DNA from: JAQUQI01 sp041650035
GTDB taxonomy: Bacteria > Omnitrophota > Gorgyraeia > JABMRG01
NCBI GenBank assembly: GCA_041650035.1
Contig: JBAZLY010000009.1
Span: forward strand, 1-41,085
Reading direction: 5' to 3'
DNA: 41,085 nt
A model generated the notes under the pieces. That model saw only the letters and a program-made list of their open reading frames with translations. It did not search any database and was not told the DNA's origin. A program made the translations under genes and the position numbers. Below, piece after piece: positions 33,325-41,085 of this stretch. Within the stretch, counting starts at the first letter, position 1; every line of letters begins with the position of its first letter.

Positions 33325-34236
33325 ATGAAAAAAATAAAGGTGGCGGTCATCGGAGTAGGCTCTCTTGGCGCTGTACACGCGAAGATTTATTCCGGACTTG
33401 ATGGTATTGAATTAATAGGTGTCTGTGATAATAACCGGGACAGGCTTAAACAGGTTGAAAACGATTTAGGCGTAAGGGGCTATGAGGACTACCGCCAGCT
33501 ACTTGGCGTCGCCGATGCCGCGAGCATTGTTGTCCCAACACAGGACCATCACCGTATAGCCCGGGATTTCTTGAACTCGGACACTCACCTGCTGGTCGAA
33601 AAACCCATAACCCAGACTGTTGAAGAAGCGGATGAACTTCTGAAAAAAGCCGAATCCAAAAACCTGACATTGGCCGTTGGACACGTCGAAAGGTTTAATG
33701 CCGCCATAGAGGCTATATTAAAAATCAAAGGCGATATAAAGTTCGCCGAATGCCACAGGCTTGGGCCGTTTTCCCCAAGGGTTAAAGATATAGGAGTAGT
33801 CCTTGACCTGATGATACACGACATTGATATATTGCTTTGGCTTATAAAATCACCCATAAAGACAATTGACGCTGTCGGAGTGAAGGTCCTCACCCGCCAT
33901 GAGGACATAGCAAACGCTCGTATCGTGTTTGAAAACGGCGCGGTTTGCAATATAACCGCGAGCCGGGTCACGGAAAAGGCAATGCGCAAGATCCGGCTGT
34001 TCCAGCCTAACGCCTACATATCACTTGATTATATCCGCCAGGAAGCCGCTATCTATACCAAAAAATTAGCCGGGATCGTGTCCGAACAAATAGACATAAA
34101 AAAAGAAAACCCCCTGCGAAAAGAGTTGTCTGCGTTCTTAAACTGCGTCCGGACAGGGGAAAAACCGCTCGCCTCCGGCAGAGAAGGAAAACAGGCGCTC
34201 ACCGTTGCCCTCGAAATACTAAAAAAAATATCCTGA
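33325..34236 (+). CDS. Gfo/Idh/MocA-family NAD(P)-dependent oxidoreductase of the lipid A locus
   Basis: A 303-residue Gfo/Idh/MocA oxidoreductase. The Rossmann fold begins with VAVIGVGSLGAVHAKIY, and the catalytic-domain motif is LLVEKPITQT (the EKP motif). A conserved DLMIHDIDILLWL helix carries the His-Asp pair of the family. The gene overlaps lpxB by 1 bp (TGATG). In several Gram-negative groups an oxidoreductase of this family sits between lpxI and lpxB. The role may be oxidation of a UDP-GlcNAc-type sugar, as GnnA does to make 3-amino lipid A, but the partner aminotransferase GnnB is not in this window, so the substrate remains open. Confidence 0.88.
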   Translation: MKKIKVAVIGVGSLGAVHAKIYSGLDGIELIGVCDNNRDRLKQVENDLGVRGYEDYRQLLGVADAASIVVPTQDHHRIARDFLNSDTHLLVEKPITQTVEEADELLKKAESKNLTLAVGHVERFNAAIEAILKIKGDIKFAECHRLGPFSPRVKDIGVVLDLMIHDIDILLWLIKSPIKTIDAVGVKVLTRHEDIANARIVFENGAVCNITASRVTEKAMRKIRLFQPNAYISLDYIRQEAAIYTKKLAGIVSEQIDIKKENPLRKELSAFLNCVRTGEKPLASGREGKQALTVALEILKKIS

Positions 34237-35300
34237 TGAAAAATATTCTGATAATAGCTGGTGAGGCATCAAGTGACAGGCATGCCGCGAACCTTATAAA
34301 AGATATACTATCCATCCGAAAAGACATTAAATTCCACGGCTTAGGCGGCGCCGAGATGGAGGCGGCAGGCGCGGAATTGCTTCACAGGATTACGCATCTG
34401 GCATTTATAGGTCCGGGGGGGCTGTTAAGAGGGTATCTCAAACTAAGAAATGTGTTTAATTGCCTCATCAGGCAGATAAAAAAACAGCGTCCTGATTATG
34501 CCATACTTTTAGATTACGCCGAGTTCAATTTGCGGGTGGCCAAGGTCCTAAAAGGCATGGGTGTGCCAGTAATTTATTATATAAGCCCGCAGGTTTGGGC
34601 ATGGGGCCTGTGGCGTATCAAAACCATACGCAGCCTCGTGGACAAGATTATCGTTTTCTTTAAATTTGAAGAAGATCTATATAAGCGTTACGGCATAAAC
34701 ACGAAATTTGTAGGCCATCCCTTGGTAGAACTAGCCAAGGCAGATACGGACCCTAAGGCATTCAAACAAAGCTTAGGAATAAAAGAAAGTGACGAGGTCA
34801 TTGGCATACTTCCGGGTTCCAGAAAAGCGGAAATAAAAAATATCCTGCCGGTTATGCTCAAGGCAGCCGCTCTGCTGCTTAAAACATCGGGCGGCAGCAT
34901 TAACTTCATATTGCCTCTGGCGGCAACGATATGCACTTCTGAAATCGAAGGTATGATATCAGCGTCGGGCATAAAGGTCCATATATTACGCAATAATATT
35001 TATAATGCACTGAATATCTGCGATTGCGCTATGGTAGCTTCGGGGACAGCTACCCTGGAAACAGCGTTGATGGGGATACCAATGGCGATAATTTATAAGA
35101 CTAATTTCCTTACATATATACTCACAAAAAACGTGATACAACTGCCTTTTATCGGTCTTGTAAATATTGTAGCCGGTAAAAAGATCTCCAAGAATTCCTG
35201 CAATATAACGCAAGGCCTGAAGAGATTTGTTGTTATATCCAAAAAATCATCACCGACAAAGCCCTGTCTTGTAATATCAAAAAAGAATTTTTGGAGGTGA
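34236..35300 (+). CDS. lpxB: Lipid-A-disaccharide synthase, C-terminus frameshifted
   Basis: LpxB (GT19) joins UDP-2,3-diacylglucosamine and lipid X to make the lipid A disaccharide at the inner membrane. It starts NILIIAGEASSDRHAANLI, with LHGLGG-like FHGLGGAEMEAAGAELL. Later family segments are YYISPQVWAWGLWRIKTIR, VGHPLVEL, GILPGSRKAEI and CDCAMVASGTATLETALMGIPMAI. Up to about residue 315 (GLVNIVAGKKI) it follows the family, but the last 39 residues are unrelated Ser/Lys-rich sequence. The expected C-terminus is found in another frame from about 35186 to 35380. A net one-base loss near 35185-35191 explains this. It may be a real mutation or an assembly error; the gene is single-copy in this window and should be essential for lipid A. 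Confidence 0.93.
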   Translation: MKNILIIAGEASSDRHAANLIKDILSIRKDIKFHGLGGAEMEAAGAELLHRITHLAFIGPGGLLRGYLKLRNVFNCLIRQIKKQRPDYAILLDYAEFNLRVAKVLKGMGVPVIYYISPQVWAWGLWRIKTIRSLVDKIIVFFKFEEDLYKRYGINTKFVGHPLVELAKADTDPKAFKQSLGIKESDEVIGILPGSRKAEIKNILPVMLKAAALLLKTSGGSINFILPLAATICTSEIEGMISASGIKVHILRNNIYNALNICDCAMVASGTATLETALMGIPMAIIYKTNFLTYILTKNVIQLPFIGLVNIVAGKKISKNSCNITQGLKRFVVISKKSSPTKPCLVISKKNFWR

Positions 35301-35380
35301 AAAAAACACTTGGTTCGCCGGGCGCCGGCAGGCGTGCCGCGCAGGAAATTGCGGACTTTATCGATAACAAATCTTGTTAA
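35186..35380 (+). pseudogene. lpxB: Out-of-frame C-terminal tail of lpxB
   Basis: This frame reads LQEFLQYNARPEEICCYIQ and later EFLEVKKTLGSPGAGRRAAQ, ending in EIADFIDNKSC and TAA at 35378-35380. This is the normal end of LpxB (LQ-x6-PE, then the LGxxGAxxRAAxxI pattern). It is separated from the body of lpxB by the frameshift. Confidence 0.85.
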
Positions 35381-35409
35381 GAAATATCAGGCCATCGGAG
35401 GGCTGCTAA

Positions 35410-36186
35410 TCACAGCTTTGCCATTATAGGTAACTGAGACTTGAACTTGTTGTTCTTTACGCGATCTCTTATATAATGTATAAAATCTTTATCAAACCCC
35501 TCCAGAAAAAGTTGTCTATTGTTCATCTTTTTATCCATCATGCAAAACAACAACCTATCAATATCCCTATAGGCATAACCCATCTCGCCCTCATCCGTCT
35601 GGCCCGGCCATAGATCGGCGCTTGGCGCTTTTTTTAATATAAAAGACGGGATACCCAGATACGAGGCAAGACATCTAAGTTGGGTCTTGTAAAGACAAGA
35701 AATAGGATTTAGGGCATAAGCGCAGTCGCCATATATGGTGCCATACCCTACCAGGATCTCCGTCCTGTTTGAGGTGCCGATAACAAGGGCCTTGTTTTTA
35801 TGAGAGAGATCGAAGAGTATCGACATCCTTTCTCTGGCCATTTTATTTCCTCGCCTTAAATTATCCGCGGTTATATCCGTTCTAAAATAGGCGTCCAGCA
35901 TGGGCTTTATATCTATAGTCAGGGTCTTTATCCTAAGCCCTGCCGCAAACCTTTTCGCGGCCTGAGCCGATTTAGCGGAATGCGCTCCATAGGGCATGAT
36001 AACTCCAAGCACATTGTTATTTCCCAATGCCAAAACCGATAGAGATGCCACGACAGAGGAATCGAGCCCTCCGGAAATACCTAATACAACCTTGGTAAAA
36101 CCTTTAACAGCACATGTTGAACGAATAAAACCAATAAGCTTTTTACGAACAGCGCCTGGTATGATAGATAAATCCTTCATATTCAT
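35410..36186 (-). CDS. nadE: NH3-dependent NAD+ synthetase
   Basis: A 258-residue ammonia-dependent NAD+ synthetase, which converts deamido-NAD+, ATP and ammonia to NAD+. The PP-loop ATP motif is GISGGLDSS (residues 36-44). Further signatures are ALVIGTSNRTEILVGYGTIYGD and the C-terminal KKAPSADLWPGQTDEGEMGY. There is no glutaminase domain. The ATG at 36186 overlaps the end of lpxI by 4 bp (ATGA), so it is the last gene of the lipid A operon, although its function is unrelated. It is convergent with lpxB, with about 30 bp between them and no clear terminator in that gap. Confidence 0.95.
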   Translation of the reverse strand: MNMKDLSIIPGAVRKKLIGFIRSTCAVKGFTKVVLGISGGLDSSVVASLSVLALGNNNVLGVIMPYGAHSAKSAQAAKRFAAGLRIKTLTIDIKPMLDAYFRTDITADNLRRGNKMARERMSILFDLSHKNKALVIGTSNRTEILVGYGTIYGDCAYALNPISCLYKTQLRCLASYLGIPSFILKKAPSADLWPGQTDEGEMGYAYRDIDRLLFCMMDKKMNNRQLFLEGFDKDFIHYIRDRVKNNKFKSQLPIMAKL

Positions 36187-36995
36187 ACGCCCACTATGGA
36201 TAATTTTATCTTGTTCGCGGCCTGTATCATATCTGCCTTTTCCAGCATAAGGACCTTGCCCGCCTCCATGGCAAGCACTGAAGCGCCGGAGAGCCTCATA
36301 GCATCGACGGTTTTGAGGCCTACAACAGGCACGTCAAATCTCATATCCTGGTTTGGTTTTGACACCTTTATGACAACACCTCCCCTGCCTGCAAGTTGAC
36401 CGGCCCTTTTAATGGCTTCATCGGTCCCTTCTATTGCCTCAACCGCGATCACCGACTTGTCTTTGACAATAACCGATTGACCAATATCCAAAGAGCCCAT
36501 TTCTTTGGCTATGGGAAAACCAAATTTTATATCCTGCAAGCACCTCTTGTCGGGGGCCTTTTTGGTTAATACACCTTTTCCAGACATAAAACCTTTTAAA
36601 AAAACTGTTGAATCCAGGAATTCGATACCAGCCTCCTTGAGTCTTCCGGTTACAGCCGATAATATGGTATCATCCTTTTTATCCCTGACCCTTGACAGGA
36701 TAGCCCTTGCCTCTCGGTCAAGCTTGATGCCCTGCCTTATAATGACAGATTTATTCACCTTGCCGGCCATAATGGCGTGCGTAACGGACTCCTGCTTCAT
36801 GATATCCAACAGACGTTGGCCTTGGCCTAATTCTATCCAATAATTTTTATCGCTCAAGGCCTCTATTCCTTTATCGGCACAGGATATGATAGATAGCGTA
36901 ATTACCTTCAGGTTGTTGGATTTGGCGGACTTGGCGGCGAGCAAAGGGAATTTACCACTGCCCGCGATAATAGCAATCTTGCGCGGATTAATCAT
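36183..36995 (-). CDS. lpxI: UDP-2,3-diacylglucosamine diphosphatase, LpxI type
   Basis: A 270-residue LpxI (formerly DUF1009) protein, which hydrolyses UDP-2,3-diacylglucosamine to lipid X; it replaces LpxH in many Gram-negative bacteria. Recognisable segments are IAIIAGSGKFPLLAAKSAK at the start, ITHAIMAGKV-like VTHAIMAGKVNK, and FDVPVVGLKTVDAMRLSGASVLAMEAGKVL at the end, with a central DIGQSVIVKDKSVIAVEAIEGTDEAI. It lies 5 bp downstream of lpxA and overlaps nadE by 4 bp. Together with LpxA, C, D and B this completes the early lipid A pathway in the window. Confidence 0.95.
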   Translation of the reverse strand: MINPRKIAIIAGSGKFPLLAAKSAKSNNLKVITLSIISCADKGIEALSDKNYWIELGQGQRLLDIMKQESVTHAIMAGKVNKSVIIRQGIKLDREARAILSRVRDKKDDTILSAVTGRLKEAGIEFLDSTVFLKGFMSGKGVLTKKAPDKRCLQDIKFGFPIAKEMGSLDIGQSVIVKDKSVIAVEAIEGTDEAIKRAGQLAGRGGVVIKVSKPNQDMRFDVPVVGLKTVDAMRLSGASVLAMEAGKVLMLEKADMIQAANKIKLSIVGV

Positions 36996-37000
36996 TTTGC

Positions 37001-37771
37001 TTATTTAGAAATGCCTCTCTCGGAATCCTTGATAAAATTCAAAAGAATGGTAATTTCGTTTGTCGGCGCGAGCTGTTCATTGATCCTTGTCAGGGCATTT
37101 TTTGTGTTAAGACCCATTGAAAAAATGATTTTAAAGGCCCGTTTCAAACAGGATATTGATTCTCTGCTAAAGCCCGCCCGTTTTAACCCAACAGTATTTA
37201 CGGTGTAGATCTTTGCCGGGTGGCCATCCGCCATGGCGTAAGGCACGATATCCTGCACAGCCTTCGAACAACCGCCAATAATAGCCATTGTGCCTATACG
37301 CACAAATTGATGGGCCGCGGCCAGACCGCCTATCATTGCGCCATTATCCAGCCGTACATGTCCCGCCAATGTCCCGCAATTTGCGATAATAACATTATCC
37401 CCTATAACACAATCATGGGCGATATGGCTATAAGCCATTAACAGGCAATTGTTCCCTATCGATGTCTTGCTATCCTCACCGGTGCCCCTGTTGATAGTGG
37501 CGTATTCCCTTATTACATTGTTATCTCCGAGCGTCAAAAAGCTTTTCTTATTGACAAATTTTTTATCCTGCGTGATACTGCCGATTACGGCCCCAGAAAA
37601 TACCTGACAATTCCTGCCAATAGTTGTAAATTCATCAATAACACAATGCGCGCCAATGGAGGTACCCGCCCCTATATCGGTATTGCCATTAACTACCGTA
37701 TAAGGGCCTATCGAAACCCCCTCGCCGATTTTCGCGTCTTTACTGACTATGGCGGTGTTATGTATATTCAT
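37001..37771 (-). CDS. lpxA: UDP-N-acetylglucosamine acyltransferase
   Basis: LpxA transfers the first acyl chain to UDP-GlcNAc. The protein has 256 residues from the ATG at 37771 (MNIHNTAIV), close to the usual 260. The left-handed beta-helix repeats are clear (DAKIGEGVSIGPYTVVNG, then TSIGAHCVIDEFTTIG), and the catalytic His lies in YSHIAHDCVIGDN. The typical RGT in INRGTGEDSKTSIG is present, and the C-terminal helical domain follows VNTVGLKRAGFS. An upstream ATG at 37795 overlaps the lpxC-fabZ stop and could also be used; I prefer 37771 because the family starts with M-x-H-x-T-A. It is in the operon order lpxD, lpxC-fabZ, lpxA, lpxI. Confidence 0.95.
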   Translation of the reverse strand: MNIHNTAIVSKDAKIGEGVSIGPYTVVNGNTDIGAGTSIGAHCVIDEFTTIGRNCQVFSGAVIGSITQDKKFVNKKSFLTLGDNNVIREYATINRGTGEDSKTSIGNNCLLMAYSHIAHDCVIGDNVIIANCGTLAGHVRLDNGAMIGGLAAAHQFVRIGTMAIIGGCSKAVQDIVPYAMADGHPAKIYTVNTVGLKRAGFSRESISCLKRAFKIIFSMGLNTKNALTRINEQLAPTNEITILLNFIKDSERGISK

Positions 37772-37787
37772 CCGCTTGCTCTGCCTA

Positions 37788-39095
37788 TCATTCATTTCCA
37801 AAAGCAAAATTAAGATCTGCCTCGGCGGCAAGATTACCGTTAACTAAAGCCTTGCCGCGCACCTGGCCTGTCCTTGTCTTATATTTTATGACATCCACCT
37901 CTAAACGCAGCTCATCCCCGGGACGCACTATGCGCCTGAACTTGGCATTATTAATAAACATAAAATACGCGGTCTTACCGTGATTCTCCGGACGGCTAAG
38001 CAGGATGACCCCGCCCACCTGGGCCATAGCCTCCAGCATGAGAACGCCTGGCATAACAGGATTACCGGGAAAATGACCCGCGAAGAAATAATCATTCGTA
38101 GTCAATTTTTTAACACCAACCGCAGACAAGTCTTTTAATTCAATTATCCTGTCAACCATAAGAAAAGGATACCTATGCGGGAGGATCGCTTTGATATCTT
38201 CCTGGTCCAGGATCCCCTTCGAGACAAGGCCATCTGTTCGCGCCACTGGGGAAAAAAACTCAGCATGCTTAGCAATAGCGCGCAGCAATTCAATATTTAA
38301 CCTGTGGCCGCTCTTTATGGCGATGATATGGCCTCTTATCCGGCAACCAAGCAGATACATATCACCTATCAAGTCTAATACCTTATGCCGCAGGAATTCA
38401 TCATCAAAACGAAGCTTCCCCGACACTATCCCGTCTCTTCCTACCACAACGGTATTCTCCAGGGAAGCGCCTTTTCCGTAACCTAAACCACGCAGGGTCT
38501 CCACCTCTTCCTGCAGGCAGAATGTCCTGCTTGAGGCAATATCATTTTCATACACATCCTGGGTTATCAGGAAATGGCCATATTGGGTTTTAAAATTAGT
38601 CGTAGGATAATCCAGTGTATATGATATCCTGAAATTCACATCGGGCAGGATCAACAGCATGGAATCACTATCCTCAACCTTAAGGGGCTGCCTTACACCC
38701 AACTCATTACGGACCGCGTCCTGCTCTTTGATACCGGCATCTTTTATGGCCTTTACAAAGCCGGCGGCACTACCGTCAAGCCCCGGTAATTCCGGTCCAT
38801 TGATCTCGATCTCCATATTATCGATACCGAGCCCTGACAGGGTGGCTAAGAGATGTTCTACCGTATGTATCTGCGCCTCGCCTTCTCCTATTGATGTCCT
38901 GCGGCGGTTGTTTTCGGCAATCGATATGCTGGAAAGCAAGGCGGGGACAATAGGTCTGCCGGCCAAATCCGTCCTGACAAATCTTATCCCGCGGCCCGGC
39001 AATGCCGGCTTTAATAATAATTTAATCAATTTACCCGTATGTATCCCAACACCTTCGATCCTGTTGGTATTTGCTATAGTCCTCTGGAAAGCCAC
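37788..39095 (-). CDS. lpxC-fabZ: LpxC-FabZ fusion: UDP-3-O-acyl-GlcNAc deacetylase / 3-hydroxyacyl-ACP dehydratase
   Basis: A 435-residue bifunctional protein. Residues 1 to about 285 are LpxC, the zinc deacetylase that commits to lipid A: TNRIEGVGIHTG, the zinc motif HTVEH (His77, His81, catalytic Glu80) and HKVLDLIGD with the other metal ligands. Residues from about 292 are FabZ: ILPHRYPFLMVDRI, and AGHFPGNPVMPGVLMLEAMAQ with the catalytic His and Glu. FabZ uses the same (R)-3-hydroxyacyl-ACP pool as LpxA and LpxD. The same fusion is known in Bacteroidetes and some other phyla. The start is GTG, with GAGG 8 bp upstream. It overlaps a possible lpxA start. Confidence 0.96.
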   Translation of the reverse strand: MAFQRTIANTNRIEGVGIHTGKLIKLLLKPALPGRGIRFVRTDLAGRPIVPALLSSISIAENNRRRTSIGEGEAQIHTVEHLLATLSGLGIDNMEIEINGPELPGLDGSAAGFVKAIKDAGIKEQDAVRNELGVRQPLKVEDSDSMLLILPDVNFRISYTLDYPTTNFKTQYGHFLITQDVYENDIASSRTFCLQEEVETLRGLGYGKGASLENTVVVGRDGIVSGKLRFDDEFLRHKVLDLIGDMYLLGCRIRGHIIAIKSGHRLNIELLRAIAKHAEFFSPVARTDGLVSKGILDQEDIKAILPHRYPFLMVDRIIELKDLSAVGVKKLTTNDYFFAGHFPGNPVMPGVLMLEAMAQVGGVILLSRPENHGKTAYFMFINNAKFRRIVRPGDELRLEVDVIKYKTRTGQVRGKALVNGNLAAEADLNFAFGNE

Positions 39096-39122
39096 GTCTT
39101 TTACCTCTTTTTTGTATTAAAA

Positions 39123-40133
39123 TCAGAGCCTGTCTTTTATTTCTCTGACGGCCTTGAATAATTCCGGTAATTTATGCAGGCAGGCGAATATCCGTTTTTG
39201 TTCTGATATATTATTGGCTGGCGAACCAAGCACAACAGTATTTGAAGGCACTGATTTTGTAACACCGGCCTGCGCGGCGACTATGGCATTATCACCTATC
39301 TCTACATGCCCCACGACACCCGACTGCCCCGCCAATATAACATTATTCCCCACGCGCGCGCTACCTGAAATCCCCGCTTGGGATACTATTATCGCATTGT
39401 CCCCAACAAGCACATTATGCGCTATCTGAACAAGATTATCTATTTTTGTCCCTTTTCCGATAACGGTTTTTCCAAACCGCGCCCTGTCGATAGACACATT
39501 GGAACCAATCTCAACATCATCGCATATCAGGACAATGCCTGTCTGCGGTATCTTTTGATGGACACCGTTTATCTTCACATAACCGAACCCGTCCGAACCT
39601 ATCACACTATTGCTATGGATTATAACCCTTTCTCCAATTACGCAGTCTTCTCTTACTACAACACCCGGGTATAGTTTCGCGTCTTTGCCTATTCTCGCGT
39701 TATGGCCGATATATACATGCGGGTAGATAACAGCGTTATCCCCAATCTCGGCACCGAACTCTACGACCGCAAAGGCCGCTATAGAGACGCCCTTGCCTAT
39801 TTTAGCGCCTTTGCCGATGAAAGCCAGTTTATCTATGCCGGCCGGCGGGCCTTTATCATAAGTATCTCGGAACAATGATATGACCTTAGTAAACGCCAGT
39901 GATGGGTCATCCGTCCTTATAATGGGTTTTGCCGATTGAGCTATCTCTCTTGATGTAATAACCGCGGAGGCATTTGTTTTTGCCAACAACGGCCCGTATA
40001 AAGAATTAGCCAGGAATGTGATATCGCCTTCCTGCGCCTCTCTGATGCCGTTAACACTGCTTATTTGCGTGTCCCCGTCTCCAACCAATTCACCGTTAAT
40101 TAAAACGGCTATTTCTTTAAGGCTTTTTTTCAT
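39123..40133 (-). CDS. lpxD: UDP-3-O-acylglucosamine N-acyltransferase
   Basis: LpxD adds the second acyl chain in lipid A synthesis. The 336 residues comprise the N-terminal uridine-binding domain (SLKEIAVLINGELVGDGDTQISSV, then DITFLANSLYGPLLAKTNASAVI) and a long series of hexapeptide repeats. The catalytic His is in LVQIAHNVLVGDN, and GSDGFGYV is also conserved. The C-terminal helix is short. The ATG overlaps the ompH stop by 4 bp, and lpxC-fabZ follows after 27 bp. Confidence 0.96.
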   Translation of the reverse strand: MKKSLKEIAVLINGELVGDGDTQISSVNGIREAQEGDITFLANSLYGPLLAKTNASAVITSREIAQSAKPIIRTDDPSLAFTKVISLFRDTYDKGPPAGIDKLAFIGKGAKIGKGVSIAAFAVVEFGAEIGDNAVIYPHVYIGHNARIGKDAKLYPGVVVREDCVIGERVIIHSNSVIGSDGFGYVKINGVHQKIPQTGIVLICDDVEIGSNVSIDRARFGKTVIGKGTKIDNLVQIAHNVLVGDNAIIVSQAGISGSARVGNNVILAGQSGVVGHVEIGDNAIVAAQAGVTKSVPSNTVVLGSPANNISEQKRIFACLHKLPELFKAVREIKDRL

Positions 40134-40654
40134 CTAACCGCGCTTCTTCTATGTTTCGAATTAAGCAGGTTAAGCACTTCCTTGGTGACATTATATTCCT
40201 CGAGCGCGTATTCAAGAACCCTGCTGTTAACAACCATGGTGTATCCGTTCTGGACGGCATAATCATTTACAACCGCTTCTATATCCTTGAGTATCGCCCT
40301 TACCATGTCATCTCTCTCGCGCTGGAGTTCCGCTTTGCCTTCGCGGTCAAAATCCTGCAGTTTCCTTATTTCATCATCTATCTGGGCCTGTTTTTTTTCT
40401 TTCTGCTTTTCATTTAAAAGTTCTATTTCGTTCTTCATGTTCCTTATGTTTTCAACCATCTTGTCACGCTGGGCCTGTTTACCTTGACTTTTCGTGCCAA
40501 GCTTGGCGTCTTCTTCTTTCGTCTTGTCATAACCGTCAAAGACAGCAGCAACATCAATATACCCAATTTTTATGTCGGCCGCGCGGGCAACACTCGGATA
40601 GGCCAAACACGAAACAACAAAAACAAACAAAAATACTACCTGCATCCTGCGCAT
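40130..40654 (-). CDS. skp: OmpH/Skp-family periplasmic chaperone
   Basis: A 174-residue OmpH/Skp protein. A signal peptide (about residues 1-25) ends in SVARA-AD. The mature start DIKIGYIDVAAVFDGYDKTK is the family signature. The middle (about 45-125) is a long charged coiled coil rich in Lys, Glu and Gln that forms the tentacles. The end contains YTMVVNSRVLEYA, matching the usual final strand. It carries outer membrane proteins through the periplasm to BamA, encoded just upstream. AGGAGG precedes the ATG. It overlaps lpxD by 4 bp. Confidence 0.93.
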   Translation of the reverse strand: MRRMQVVFLFVFVVSCLAYPSVARAADIKIGYIDVAAVFDGYDKTKEEDAKLGTKSQGKQAQRDKMVENIRNMKNEIELLNEKQKEKKQAQIDDEIRKLQDFDREGKAELQRERDDMVRAILKDIEAVVNDYAVQNGYTMVVNSRVLEYALEEYNVTKEVLNLLNSKHRRSAVR

Positions 40655-40698
40655 ATCTTCCTCCTATTTTTTCTTTGTTTGTGGAATGATTTAAAACC

Positions 40699-41085
40699 TT
40701 AGAAGCCTCTCGTCATGCTGAAATGGAATCTTACCTTCTGTCTGTCATCGGGATGCGCCTTATCAAGCGGGTAACCTAAATCAACCTTTACAGGGCCTAT
40801 AGGGGTCTTAACTCTGACGCCAAAACCTGCCCCCGACTTAAAATCATCAACCTTTATATGATCATCCGTAGAGTGCCATACGTTTCCTATATCGTAAAAA
40901 GCCGCGATCTTAAAATTCTTAAACACCGGATATGTAAGTTCAGCGTTTCCGACAAGCATTGCCTCTCCACCTATAGGATCGCCAGTGTTCGCGTCACGTG
41001 GTCCGATACTGCGCTCTTTATAACCTCTTACCGTATTAGCACCGCCGGCAAAAAACCTCTCATATATAGGAACATAGGTAGAATC
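40699..41085 (-). CDS. bamA: BamA outer membrane assembly factor (partial, C-terminal end)
   Basis: The last 128 residues of BamA (Omp85), the central protein of the beta-barrel assembly machine. The reading frame is open to the window edge. It contains YERFFAGGANTVRGY, the VRGY/F motif of the substrate-binding loop L6, followed by barrel strands: a GNAELTYPVFKNFKIAAFYD stretch, FGVRVKTPIGPVKVDLGYPL and RFHFSMTRGF. The final Phe is the beta-signal for outer membrane insertion. It is followed by ompH/skp after about 45 bp, the order common in Gram-negative bacteria. Confidence 0.95.
   Translation of the reverse strand, partial: DSTYVPIYERFFAGGANTVRGYKERSIGPRDANTGDPIGGEAMLVGNAELTYPVFKNFKIAAFYDIGNVWHSTDDHIKVDDFKSGAGFGVRVKTPIGPVKVDLGYPLDKAHPDDRQKVRFHFSMTRGF

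Noticed and set aside
33038..33350. Short frames on both strands upstream of the Gfo/Idh gene
   Set aside because: They overlap each other and the promoter, and have no start signals or recognisable content.
1..41085. CRISPR arrays, rRNA genes, complete insertion sequences, known riboswitches
   Set aside because: I looked for regularly spaced repeats, conserved rRNA stretches and transposase motifs on both strands and found none that I could support.

Overview
The window looks like a chromosomal segment of an uncultured Gram-negative, LPS-making anaerobe, most likely Candidatus Omnitrophota. The reasons are a complete lipid A/BamA locus, an LpxC-FabZ fusion, a secreted protein whose leader ends in the AFALRP-type junction that I associate with this phylum, a regulatory PTS without sugar permeases, and a hydrogenase-related membrane complex. 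The phylum assignment is inference; no rRNA or ribosomal protein gene is present. Almost all genes from 1 to 32.5 kb are on the minus strand.

Region by region (minus strand read from high to low coordinates). (a) 1-3.2 kb: operon EIIA(PtsN-like)-YvcK-HPr-Enzyme I. (b) 3.27-4.14 kb: tRNA-Arg, -Lys, -Leu, -Gly, with a perfect 103-bp duplication that includes the 3' end of tRNA-Arg. (c) 4.2-9.3 kb: polysaccharide deacetylase, carboxy(nor)spermidine decarboxylase and dehydrogenase, an AdoMetDC-family pyruvoyl protein, a DUF3047 protein and a HAMP-only membrane protein. (d) 9.3-11.5 kb: a RelA/SpoT-like protein with a secretion signal. (e) 11.6-21.9 kb: an eight-gene operon starting with an excisionase-type HTH-EIIA protein, followed by six subunits of an Ehr-type (energy-converting hydrogenase-related) complex whose large subunit lacks all NiFe cysteines, and ending with a CPA2 cation/proton antiporter fused to an EIIA domain. 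(f) 22.3-27.9 kb: a degenerate-GGDEF/Enzyme I fusion, translationally overlapped with a B12-binding radical SAM protein and very small ORFs, next to a decayed PAS-GGDEF-HD-GYP pseudogene. (g) 28-32.5 kb: ClC transporter, GT4 glycosyltransferase and MscS channel in a visibly AT-richer stretch. (h) 33.3-35.4 kb on the plus strand: Gfo/Idh oxidoreductase and lpxB, the latter frameshifted near its end. (i) 35.4-41.1 kb on the minus strand: bamA (partial), ompH/skp, lpxD, lpxC-fabZ, lpxA, lpxI, nadE.

The unifying theme is a PTS phosphorelay used for regulation: two Enzyme I proteins, one HPr and three EIIA domains, with no EIIB or EIIC. Two of the EIIA domains bracket the Ehr/antiporter operon, one attached to a DNA-binding domain and one attached to a transporter. 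My leading hypothesis for a new system is that PEP-derived phosphoryl flux controls both transcription and activity of an ion-translocating, NiFe-free hydrogenase-like complex.
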